Source: Betaproteobacteria bacterium
GTDB lineage: Bacteria; Pseudomonadota; Gammaproteobacteria; Burkholderiales; Ga0077523
Length of the DNA: 59,244 nucleotides
Reading direction: 5' to 3'
Assembly: GCA_025350245.1 (NCBI GenBank)
Contig: JANXYG010000013.1
Coordinates: forward strand, 1-59,244
The notes under the pieces are model-generated. The model was not told where the DNA came from, did no database searches, and was given only the letters and a program-made list of their open reading frames with translations. The number at the start of each line of letters is the position of its first letter. The first letter of the stretch is position 1. This document shows positions 42,264 to 50,187 of the stretch, in pieces. The position numbers and the translations under genes were made by a program.

Positions 42264-42427
42264 GGGGTCATGCCTGCATACATGCATAATTGACTGTTGC
42301 TGTTTCGTTGTGGTTCGCAGTGCCCACCAGTATCGTGTGAGAGCGCCAACCGCACCTTCGCGGCGGGAATCGGCGACCAAAGCTCGGCCGGAGATACTTC
42401 ATAATGCAATTATGCAGGCCTGACCCC
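42264..42427. mobile_element. MITE-like element with inverted ends
   Basis: The right end (42407-42427) contains CAATTATGCAGGCCTGACCC. Its inverse appears at the left end (42264-42292) as GGGGTCATGCCTGCAT...AATTG, with one mismatch and an 8-base insertion. The 164-bp interval has no gene. No clear target duplication. It sits directly at the 5' end of the ABC permease gene and provides its ATG. Confidence 0.65.
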
Positions 42428-44887
42428 CTGGGGGCTAGGCAGTTTCCCGGGCGGGTGGCCATCTCGGTGCTGGCGATCGCGCTCGGCGTGGCGCTCGGCT
42501 TCGCGGTGCAGATCATCAATGCGTCGGCGGTCGGCGAGATGGCGCAGGCGGCGCGGGTGCTGTCCGGGGATGCCGATCTGACGCTGCGGGGTGCGCGCGA
42601 AGGTTTCGACGAGTCGCTGTATCCGCTGGTCGCGCGATGGCCCGCTGTCGCGGCGATCAGTCCGGCGCTCGAGGTCGAGGCGCGGGTCGCGGGGCGCGAC
42701 GAGGCGCTGACGATCGTCGGGGTCGATCTGTTCCGGGCGGGTCAACTGCAACCCGGCTTGCTCGCCGAAGGCGTCGATGCCTTCGACCTGCTGCGGGAAG
42801 ACACCGTGTTGCTGTCGCCGGCCGCCATGGCATGGCTCGGGATCGGCCGCGGCGACCTGCTCCGGGTGCAGGTCGGGTTGGCGTTGCGCTCGCTCAGGGT
42901 CGCGGGCGCGCTCGCTGGCGAGGCCGCCCGTGGCCGCCGGGGCCTGATGGACATCGGCGCTGCCCAGTGGGTGTTCGATCGTCCGGGCCGCATCACACGC
43001 CTCGACCTGCGTCTGGTGCCCGGAACCGATGTCGATGCATTCGCCGCGGCGCTGCGATTGCCGCCGGGCATCGCCACCGAGCGTCCGCAGGCGGCGGGTG
43101 CGGCCAGTGCGCGCATGACCCGCGCCTATCGCGTCAATCTCGACGTGCTGGCGCTGGTGGCGCTCTTCACCGGCGGCCTGCTGGTGTTCTCGACGCAGGC
43201 GCTCTCGGTGGCTCGGCGGCGCGCGCAGATCGCACTGCTGCGGGTCACCGGCTTCACCCGGCGACAAATCCTGCTGCTGATGCTGTGGGAGGGACTGGTT
43301 CTCGGTATCGCCGGCGCGATTCTCGGGTTGCTCGGCGGCGCCGGGATCGCAGCCATCGGTCTGCGCGTGTTCGGTGGCGATCTCGGTGCGGGCTTCTTTC
43401 GCGGCACGATCCCGGCGTTGCAGGTGAGCGCCACCACCGCGCTGACGTTCGGGGGGCTCGGCGTTGTGGCTGCGTTACTGGGCAGTCTCGGGCCCGCGCT
43501 CGAAGCGGCGCGAGCCGCACCGGCACTGGCGTTGAAGAGCGGTGACGATGCCCGCGCGTTCGGGGCTCTGGGCGCTGCCTGGCCCGGCGCCAGCCTGCTT
43601 GCGGTGGGGGCGGTGCTGACGCAGCTGCCGCCACTGGGCGGCCTGCCGATCGCCGGCTACTTCGCCATTGCCGCGATGCTTCTCGGCACCATCCTGTTGC
43701 TGCCGCGATTCACGGCTATCCTGCTTGCGATCCTGCCGTCACCGCCCGGTTCGCTCACCACGCTGGTGCTGACGCGCTTGCGGGCCTATCCGGCGCAGGC
43801 GGCGGTGAGCCTCGCGGCAATCGTCGCCGCGGTGAGCCTGATGGTATCGATGGCAATCATGGTGGCGTCGTTCCGCGACTCGCTTGCCACCTGGCTCGAG
43901 GCGATTCTTCCCGCCGATCTCTATCTGCGTTCGGCGGTGGCCGGCGACAGCGGCTTCATCGGCCCCGACGACCAGGCCCGGATCCACGCGGGCAAGGGCA
44001 TTGCGCGGGTCGAATTCCTGCGCTGGCAGCAACTCCTGATCGATCCGGCCCAGCCGCGCGTCACGCTGCTGGCACGCGATGGCGTTGCGATCGACCCGGA
44101 GCGGCGGCTGATGCTGATCGGCGATGTGGTTCGCAGTCGCGATGCGACGCCCGAAGTCTGGATCAGCGAGCCGGCGGCCGCCATTCTTCATCTCACGCCG
44201 GGCGCAACGCTCGACCTGCCGCTCGGCGGTACGGCGAAGCGTTTCCATGTCGCCGGTGTCTGGCGCGACTACGCCCGCCAGAACGGCGCCGTGCTGATCG
44301 ACCGGTCGGTCTACGCGGCGGCGACCGGAGACAGGCGTGCCAACGACGCCGGGTTGTGGCTAGCTCCCGACGCCGACCGCGCGGCGGTGAAAGCCGCGTT
44401 GCGGGCCATCGCGGGCGAGGGTATCGAGCTGGCCGAGCCGGGCGACATCCGGGCGCTGTCGCTGCGCATCTTCGACCGCACCTTCGCCGTCACCTACGCG
44501 CTCGAAGTTGCCGCGGTGCTCATCGGGTTGGTCGGTTTGTCGAGCGCGATCGGCGGCCAGGTGCTGGCGCGGCGGCGCGAGTTCGGCGTGTTGCGGCATC
44601 TGGGCATCACGCGCCGGCAGATCGGCGCGATGCTTGCGCTGGAAGGCCTGGCCGTCAGCGCCGTCGGCCTCACGGTCGGCAGCGCGCTCGGGCTGGTCAT
44701 GAGTCTGGTGCTGATCCACGTCGTGAACCGGCAATCGTTCCATCTGGGCATGGAGCTGCACATCCCGGTGTTGCCGCTGGCGAGCTTCGCGCTGGCGATG
44801 CTGGCGCTGGGCACGCTCACCGCGGCGATCGGCGGGCGGCGCGCGATGACCGGCGACGTCGTGCGCGCGGTCCGGGAGGATTGGTGA
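42404..44887 (+). CDS. FtsX-like ABC permease (AttF/G or MacB type), 5' end replaced by a MITE
   Basis: 827 aa as it stands. The first eight codons (ATG 42404 to about 42427) lie in the MITE inverted repeat; the homologous sequence begins at RQFPGRVAISVLAIALGVAL, the first transmembrane helix, so the native start is gone. Two FtsX modules are seen: ALVALFTGGLLVFSTQALSV with QIALLRVTGFTRRQILLLML, and the C-terminal LEVAAVLIGLVGLSSAIGGQ with REFGVLRHLGITRRQIGAML. Large periplasmic loops lie between. It partners with the ATPase at 39027 and the lipocalin-like gene directly behind (GTGA overlap). There is no obvious ribosome-binding site before the new ATG. Confidence 0.85.
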   Translation: MQLCRPDPLGARQFPGRVAISVLAIALGVALGFAVQIINASAVGEMAQAARVLSGDADLTLRGAREGFDESLYPLVARWPAVAAISPALEVEARVAGRDEALTIVGVDLFRAGQLQPGLLAEGVDAFDLLREDTVLLSPAAMAWLGIGRGDLLRVQVGLALRSLRVAGALAGEAARGRRGLMDIGAAQWVFDRPGRITRLDLRLVPGTDVDAFAAALRLPPGIATERPQAAGAASARMTRAYRVNLDVLALVALFTGGLLVFSTQALSVARRRAQIALLRVTGFTRRQILLLMLWEGLVLGIAGAILGLLGGAGIAAIGLRVFGGDLGAGFFRGTIPALQVSATTALTFGGLGVVAALLGSLGPALEAARAAPALALKSGDDARAFGALGAAWPGASLLAVGAVLTQLPPLGGLPIAGYFAIAAMLLGTILLLPRFTAILLAILPSPPGSLTTLVLTRLRAYPAQAAVSLAAIVAAVSLMVSMAIMVASFRDSLATWLEAILPADLYLRSAVAGDSGFIGPDDQARIHAGKGIARVEFLRWQQLLIDPAQPRVTLLARDGVAIDPERRLMLIGDVVRSRDATPEVWISEPAAAILHLTPGATLDLPLGGTAKRFHVAGVWRDYARQNGAVLIDRSVYAAATGDRRANDAGLWLAPDADRAAVKAALRAIAGEGIELAEPGDIRALSLRIFDRTFAVTYALEVAAVLIGLVGLSSAIGGQVLARRREFGVLRHLGITRRQIGAMLALEGLAVSAVGLTVGSALGLVMSLVLIHVVNRQSFHLGMELHIPVLPLASFALAMLALGTLTAAIGGRRAMTGDVVRAVREDW

Positions 44888-45981
44888 GCGTGATCAGGCC
44901 AGACCTCTTGCCGTTCAGCATTTCGCGCCGGACCCTGCTGTTCGCCCCGCTGGCGCTACCGCTGGTCGCGTTCGCAGCGGACTACCCGACCGTGCGAGCC
45001 GGCGTGCCGTTGCGGTTTCCGCGCGATCACGGCGCACACCCGGCATTTCGCACCGAGTGGTGGTATCTCACCGGCTGGCTGCGCGACGACGCCGGCCATG
45101 AATCGGGCGTGCAGATCACATTCTTCCGCCACCGACCCGGACTGCAGGAAGCGAATCCGAGCCGTTTCGCGCCGACGCAATTGCTGTTCGCGCACGTTGC
45201 GCTTGCCGACGCCGTTCGCGGCCGCCTGCTGCACGATCAACGTGCCGCGCGTGCGGGCTTCGATCTGGCGCGCGCCGGCGAGGCAACCACCGACGTTCAC
45301 ATCGGCGACTGGTCGCTCGTGTTGGCGGGCACCCGCTACCGGGCCCGCATCGACGCCCGGGAGTTTCAGCTTGACCTGGTATTCGACGGCGTCGAGCCGC
45401 CGCTGTTGCAGGGCGATCGTGGCTACAGCCGCAAAGGCCCGAATCCGGAACAGGCGAGCTACTACTACAGCCGCCCGCAATTGCGCGTCACCGGCTCGGT
45501 GACCTCGAACGGGGCGGCGGTTCCGGTGCAGGGGCGCGCCTGGCTCGACCACGAATGGTCGAGCGAGTATCTCGCGTCAAATGCCGCCGGCTGGGACTGG
45601 GTCGGCCTCAACTTCGACGACGGCGGCGCGCTGATGGCGTTCCGGATGCGTGACCAGGCAGGGGGGCTGGTATGGGCCGGCGGCACCCGGCGTGACGCCG
45701 CCGGGAACATCACGACGTTGGCTGCCACCGACGTCCGGTTCGAGCCATTGCGCTGGTGGCGCAGCCCCCGCAGTGGCGCGACGTGGCCGGTGGCGATGCG
45801 AATTCGGGCCGGCGGCCTCGACCTCGAGGTCCAACCCCTGATGAACGACCAGGAGCTCGATTCCCGGGCCAGCGTGGGCACGATCTATTGGGAGGGAGCG
45901 GTCCGCATCCTGGTGGCGGGGGGTGATGCGGGGCGAGGCTACCTCGAACTCACGGGCTACTTGCGCCCGATGAAGCTCTAG
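44884..45981 (+). CDS. AttH/CrtC-like lipocalin-type exported protein
   Basis: 365 aa from GTG 44884, overlapping the permease stop by 4 bp. The N-terminus FSISRRTLLFAPLALPLVAF has a twin-Arg-like signal. Conserved blocks are FPRDHGAHPAFRTEWWYLTG, GVQITFFRHRPG, QASYYYSRPQLRVTGSV, GRAWLDHEWSSEYL and WDWVGLNFDDGGALMAFRMR, which mark the AttH/carotenoid-hydratase-like superfamily. In att-type operons it is the periplasmic partner of the ABC ATPase and permease. Its substrate, probably a hydrophobic molecule, is not known. Confidence 0.9.
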   Translation: MSVIRPDLLPFSISRRTLLFAPLALPLVAFAADYPTVRAGVPLRFPRDHGAHPAFRTEWWYLTGWLRDDAGHESGVQITFFRHRPGLQEANPSRFAPTQLLFAHVALADAVRGRLLHDQRAARAGFDLARAGEATTDVHIGDWSLVLAGTRYRARIDAREFQLDLVFDGVEPPLLQGDRGYSRKGPNPEQASYYYSRPQLRVTGSVTSNGAAVPVQGRAWLDHEWSSEYLASNAAGWDWVGLNFDDGGALMAFRMRDQAGGLVWAGGTRRDAAGNITTLAATDVRFEPLRWWRSPRSGATWPVAMRIRAGGLDLEVQPLMNDQELDSRASVGTIYWEGAVRILVAGGDAGRGYLELTGYLRPMKL

Positions 45982-46057
45982 CAGGTGACACCCACCCCCA
46001 GGCTGCGCTGCGCCTTCCCCGCCGGCTTACCTGGCATACCTCTCGCTCAGGGCTATC

Positions 46058-46092
46058 ACGTCAAATCTATACATTTGAATAGATTTAGACGT
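46058..46092. promoter_or_regulatory. Long palindrome upstream of the fibro-slime gene
   Basis: AAATCTAT (46063-46070) and ATAGATTT (46079-46086) are perfect arms. Flanking ACGTC and GACGT extend the symmetry to 35 bp with one unpaired base. It is an AT-rich island in GC-rich DNA, 125 bp before the start codon, and fits a binding site for a dimeric regulator. Confidence 0.6.
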
Positions 46093-46216
46093 GCTCTGCT
46101 ATCGAATGACTGACCGATTCAGTTCGCACCGACCCTGCCGCATGGCTCTGGTCTCCCGAGGTTGCGATCCGTCATACCCGTCAGTGAACGCCAACTTGCT
46201 TACCTCTGGAGACAAC

Positions 46217-46987
46217 ATGAACCGTCAAACCCGCATCCTTGCGTCGAGCGCCATTGCGCTGGCCCTGTCCGCCGCCGCGGCGCAAGCCGCAACCATCAGC
46301 CTCACCGGTACCATTCGCGATTTCACGCCGTCGACAAGCCCCGACTTTGAGAGTTTTTGCTGCAGCGAGCAAAACGGCATGGTCGAGACCAACCTGGGCG
46401 CCGACGGCAAGCCCGTCCTGGTTCCCGGCGCGCCCTACGCGACCAGCGCCACCACGTTCAACCAGTGGTACAACGACGTGCCCGGCGTGAACCAGAGTAC
46501 GACGCACACCATCGTTCTCGACAACGGTCTTGGTGCAAGCACTGGCGGCGTGTACAGCTACAGCAACTCGTCGTTCTTCCCGATCGACGGTCAACTGTTC
46601 GGCAATTACGGCGACTCTGGCCACAACTTCCACTTCACCTACGAACTCGCCACCACCTTCACCTACGAGGGTGGAGAGAACTTCACCTTTACCGGTGACG
46701 ACGATGTCTGGGTGTTCATCGACGGCAATCTCGCGGTCGATATCGGCGGCGTGCATGGCGCCATTTCCAAGAGCGTTGAGCTCGACTCGCTCGGCCTGAC
46801 CGCCGGCGACGACTACGACTTCAAGCTGTTCTTCGCCGAGCGCCACACCACGGAATCGAACTTCCGCATCGATACCTCGATCCAGTTGCAGCCGGTGCCA
46901 GAACCGTCCACCTACGCGCTGATGGCTGCCGGCCTCATGGGTGTTGGTGTCCTGGCCGGCCGTCGTCGCAAACAGCAGGCGGTCTGA
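46217..46987 (+). CDS. PEP-CTERM protein with fibro-slime (PA14-like) domain
   Basis: 256 aa from ATG 46217 (GGAG at -9). Signal peptide (RILASSAIALALSAAAAQA). The domain follows the fibro-slime pattern: SLTGTIRDFTPSTSPDFESF, QWYNDVPGVNQSTTHTIVLD, FTFTGDDDVWVFIDGNLAVD, GGVHGAISKSVELDSLGLTA and YDFKLFFAERHTTESNFRID. The sorting signal is VPEPSTYALMAAGLMGVGVL with the tail RRRKQQ. It is probably a surface or matrix adhesin-like protein processed by exosortase. Confidence 0.93.
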   Translation: MNRQTRILASSAIALALSAAAAQAATISLTGTIRDFTPSTSPDFESFCCSEQNGMVETNLGADGKPVLVPGAPYATSATTFNQWYNDVPGVNQSTTHTIVLDNGLGASTGGVYSYSNSSFFPIDGQLFGNYGDSGHNFHFTYELATTFTYEGGENFTFTGDDDVWVFIDGNLAVDIGGVHGAISKSVELDSLGLTAGDDYDFKLFFAERHTTESNFRIDTSIQLQPVPEPSTYALMAAGLMGVGVLAGRRRKQQAV

Positions 46988-47044
46988 TGCAAAAGGCGGT
47001 CTGAAGCACGAAGTCCCACTGGCACAGCAGTCGCGGTAACCGCA

Positions 47045-47073
47045 GGCCCGGAGCGATCCGGGCCGGTCTTTTT
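47045..47073 (+). terminator. Rho-independent terminator
   Basis: GGCCCGG (47045-47051) and CCGGGCC (47058-47064) form a 7-bp GC stem with a six-base loop, followed by GGTCTTTTT. It lies 57 bp after the fibro-slime stop. Confidence 0.85.
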
Positions 47074-47177
47074 GTGCGCCCGCCGGGCCGCTCCCAAGGA
47101 CGCCGGCCCTCTGGGGGGGGGCGAAGCGATCTGTTTCGGCGTCAGCCGGGCGAAGCCCGACATTTACCTTTCTCATC

Positions 47178-47337
47178 AACCACAAGACTGGCCAACGACA
47201 ACGCAACCCGGCAATCAACGCTCGGGTTTCCCTCATCCCCAGCCCTTGCCCGGCGGGAGAAGGGAGCAGGAGACCTCCCTCTCCCTTCGGGAGAGGGACC
47301 GAGGGTGAGGGGCGCTGAGCAATGTCGCCAATCAGGT
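47178..47337 (-). repeat. Dispersed repeat, copy 2 (inverted)
   Basis: The reverse complement of this interval matches the 35899-36156 repeat at both ends (ACCTGATTGGCGACAT...GGCCAGTCTTGTGGTT) and in both hairpins, with a few mismatches and without the 25-bp amplification. Between 47338 and 47625 I see no recognisable gene. Confidence 0.9.
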
Positions 47338-47625
47338 TTACCTTTCTTTACCTTCCCGACATGCTGGGGCAAGGCCCCGCCGCAACACTGGCGTCGTGCG
47401 TTGCGGTCCCGCGACGCCATCATTGCCAGGAGCAACAGATGAACCGCAAGCAATCCGAATCTTGTTGCCGGATCGCGACGGCTTCGATGGGTGTCCCGAA
47501 GTGCGCGCCACGTCGTCGATCCCGGTATTGATGCTGTTTGGCGCGCTCATGGCCGCGGTGTGGTGGCTGATGCCGGACGGGTCGCGGGAGCCGCGCGTGC
47601 TCGACGGGACGGGCTGGTGGCCGCA

Positions 47626-47790
47626 TCTTCGAACCCTTTTTATCGGTTGCCGGGCACGCGCGAAAACGGCGATGGCGTGGGCCTGGGTCTGGCGCTGGTG
47701 CGACAGACCGCGCGGCGCCATGCGGGCGACGTCAACTGCAACCCGCGTGCCGGCGGCGGCGGCGAGTTCGGGGTGGTGCCTGCCGAACGA
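47626..47790 (+). pseudogene. Histidine-kinase C-terminal remnant
   Basis: The frame reads SSNPFYRLPGTRENGDGVGL, then GLALVRQTARRHAGDVNCNP and RAGGGGEFGVV, the F, G2 and final strands of a HATPase domain. No upstream DHp or sensor region is found in the same frame. A hydrophobic stretch in another frame (about 47522-47575, IPVLMLFGALMAAVWWL) may be another piece of the same or a different lost membrane protein. Confidence 0.6.
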
Positions 47791-47825
47791 CAGTGGCCTC
47801 CGACCGCTGGCACCCTGTGGTGCTG

Positions 47826-48434
47826 CTACTTGGCCGGCCGCGTTGCCACGACCCAGGCGTCGATATCGCGCAGCGCCGACGCGGTCGCCGAGCGCAGGCC
47901 CGCCACCGCACCGGCCGCATCGAACGTCGGCGCCGGCGCTTCGGCCACGAAGGTCTTGCGCGCGATCAGCGCGTGACTGCGCAGATCGATCAGCTCCGCC
48001 GCAAGCGCCACGCGAACCTTGCCCGGTGCCTTGACCGCCTCGTGGTGCAGATCGACCAGCACGGTGGTGAGCAGCAGATCGGCGCGCACGCCGCTGGTGG
48101 CGGCCGTGACCGACTCGAAGGCGCCATCGGCCGCGAGACTCGCCAGCAGGAGCCGGCCAAGCGTGTCGGCCGGCGCTTCGGTCCAGCTCGCCGCGCGATA
48201 GTAGGCGCGGGTTCCGGGCGCGGCACTGTAGGCGATGTCGGTCGTGTCGTAGAAGGTGGCGGCGGTGGTGGACGCGACAGCGATCGAACCCCGCGCGCCG
48301 ACCGTTGCCGCCGGGACCGGACTGGTTTCCTCGGCGAGCACGAAGAAGCGGCGCGGTTCGCCACCCGAGCCGACGCATGCCGCCAGCAGCAGCGAGGCGA
48401 TGACCGGGAACAACGATAGCGGTAGCCGCATCAT
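47826..48434 (-). CDS. PqiC/YmbA-like auxiliary lipoprotein of the Mla/Mce transporter
   Basis: 202 aa with a lipoprotein signal (LSLFPVIASLLLAAC). The fold pattern of ABC-type transport auxiliary proteins is seen: FFVLAEETSP, FYDTTDIAYSAAPGTRAYYR, ASWTEAPADTLGRLLLASLA and LLTTVLVDLHHEAVKAPGKV. It should sit at the outer membrane and take part in lipid movement between membranes. Its start overlaps the MlaD-like stop by 4 bp. Confidence 0.87.
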   Translation of the reverse strand: MMRLPLSLFPVIASLLLAACVGSGGEPRRFFVLAEETSPVPAATVGARGSIAVASTTAATFYDTTDIAYSAAPGTRAYYRAASWTEAPADTLGRLLLASLAADGAFESVTAATSGVRADLLLTTVLVDLHHEAVKAPGKVRVALAAELIDLRSHALIARKTFVAEAPAPTFDAAGAVAGLRSATASALRDIDAWVVATRPAK

Positions 48435-49375
48435 CGCTTTTCGCCCGGTCCCGGCGGCATCTCCGGGCCGAACAACACCTCGCGCGGTTGCTGCAGCCGG
48501 CGGGCCGCCGTGCCGACCGCGTCGACCGTCGACCGCAGGCGCTGCGTGGTCTGCGCCAGCTCGGCGCGGCTTACCTCGGCAAGGGTCTCGATCCGGTCGG
48601 CCACGCGCGACAGATCGCCGCCGGCGGTACGGATCGACACCGACGCGCCGTCCAGGGCTGCGGTTGCGCTGCGGCCGACGCTGTGAACGTCGGTCTGTAT
48701 GGTCGTTGCCGACGCCGCGATCTGCACGCCGGCGCGCCGCAGGTCACGCGCGAGTGCATCGAGCGACTGCACGGTGGTGTCGAGATGGCGGGTGCCCCGG
48801 GCCACGTTACCGCTGATGTCGCGCAGGTTGACCAGCATTTCGTTGAAGACGCGCCGGTTCTCCGCTGAGGCGAACTCACCGAGGTTGCCGAGGGTGTCTT
48901 CCGCCTTGCCGATCACCCGGGACGCCGTGTCCTGCAGCTTGAGCAGATTGGATTCGCCCTCGGCGATGAGCGGATACTGGTCCCCGCCGACCACCTCCAT
49001 GTCGGGGCTGCTACTGTCGCCCGCGGGATTCTCCAGCACCACATTGGCCTGGCCGGTGATCAACTGCCGGGAGACGGCGGCGCGGGTGGATTTTCGCACC
49101 GGGGTGCCGTCGTCCACCTGGATGTCGACGCTGACGGCGCGTCCATCGGCGCTGTCGATGCGGTAGCCGATCACGCTGCCGACGCGGATGCCCTTCATCA
49201 GCACCGAGCTGCCGCGTTGCATGCCTTCCAGGGAGTTCTTGGAAAAAACGATGTGATAGCGGTCGTGCTTGCCGCGGGCGTCCTTGCCACCCAGCCACAG
49301 CAGCCCGCCAACCAGCAGTGCCATTCCCAGCAGCACCGCCGCGCCGATGAATCCATACCGGGTTTCGAGTTCCAT
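48431..49375 (-). CDS. MlaD-like MCE-domain protein
   Basis: 314 aa from ATG 49375. A single N-terminal membrane anchor (GAAVLLGMALLVGGLLWLG), then the MCE domain (YHIVFSKNSLEGMQRGSSVL, IRVGSVIGYRI, LITGQANVVLENP) and a long helical tail (about residues 130-300) that could form a tube, as in larger MCE proteins. It probably binds phospholipid in the periplasm and works with the permease and ATPase encoded upstream. Confidence 0.92.
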   Translation of the reverse strand: MELETRYGFIGAAVLLGMALLVGGLLWLGGKDARGKHDRYHIVFSKNSLEGMQRGSSVLMKGIRVGSVIGYRIDSADGRAVSVDIQVDDGTPVRKSTRAAVSRQLITGQANVVLENPAGDSSSPDMEVVGGDQYPLIAEGESNLLKLQDTASRVIGKAEDTLGNLGEFASAENRRVFNEMLVNLRDISGNVARGTRHLDTTVQSLDALARDLRRAGVQIAASATTIQTDVHSVGRSATAALDGASVSIRTAGGDLSRVADRIETLAEVSRAELAQTTQRLRSTVDAVGTAARRLQQPREVLFGPEMPPGPGEKR

Positions 49376-49431
49376 CCTGCAATCTCCCAAGGACGCGGGC
49401 CGGCGGAGCGCGGCCTGGAGGTGGGCGTTTC

Positions 49432-50187
49432 TCAGGCGCGCTCGGCCGCCGTCGCGCTGAAGTAGCTCCGGATCCAGTCGTTGTCGACCCGTCGCACCTC
49501 GGCGACCGGGCCGTCGGCGATCACCCGTCCCTCCGCCAGCACGATCACGCGATCGACGATGGAGAATAACGTGTCGAGATCGTGGGTGACCAGAACGATG
49601 GTGAGTCCGAGATCATCGGCGAGGCTGCGCACCAGGCGGTCGAAGGCGCGCGCGGCGATCGGGTCGAGGCCGGAGGTCGGTTCATCGAGAAACAGCAGTT
49701 CCGGCTCGAGCGCCAGTGCGCGTGCCAGGGCTGCCCGCTTGCGCATGCCGCCGGACAGTTGGCTCGGCATCTTGTTGGCGGCATCCGGCGGCAGATTGGC
49801 CATGGCCAGCCGCAGCCGCGCCAGGGCATCGATCCGCGCTGGCGCGAGGCGGGTGTGTTCCACCAGCGGCGCCGCCACGTTCTGCGCCACGGTCAGCGAG
49901 GAAAACAGTGCGCCATCCTGGAACAGCATGCCGAACCGGGTGCGCAACTGCGCCAGGACAACATCGCCGGCGCGCCACACATCCTCGCCGAACAGCCGCA
50001 CGCGGCCCCCGGTCGGACGCAGCAGGCCCACGATCTCGCGCAGCAACACCGATTTGCCGGTGCCGCTGCCGCCCACGATCGCCACCAGCTCGCCACGCTT
50101 CACCTGGAAGCCGACGCCGTCGTGGATCACTTTTGCGCCGAAGCGCGTGACGATCGCATCCACCTCGATGAGGGCGGGTTCGTTCAC
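49432..50187 (-). CDS. MlaF-like ABC ATPase
   Basis: 251 aa from GTG 50187, overlapping the permease stop (GTGA). Walker A is VAIVGGSGTGKSVLLREIVG, the signature is SQLSGGMRKRAALARALALE, and Walker B is LLFLDEPTSGLDPIAAR. The LSGGMRKR form is characteristic of the Mla/Mkl group. It powers lipid transport through the adjacent permease. Confidence 0.93.
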   Translation of the reverse strand: MNEPALIEVDAIVTRFGAKVIHDGVGFQVKRGELVAIVGGSGTGKSVLLREIVGLLRPTGGRVRLFGEDVWRAGDVVLAQLRTRFGMLFQDGALFSSLTVAQNVAAPLVEHTRLAPARIDALARLRLAMANLPPDAANKMPSQLSGGMRKRAALARALALEPELLFLDEPTSGLDPIAARAFDRLVRSLADDLGLTIVLVTHDLDTLFSIVDRVIVLAEGRVIADGPVAEVRRVDNDWIRSYFSATAAERA

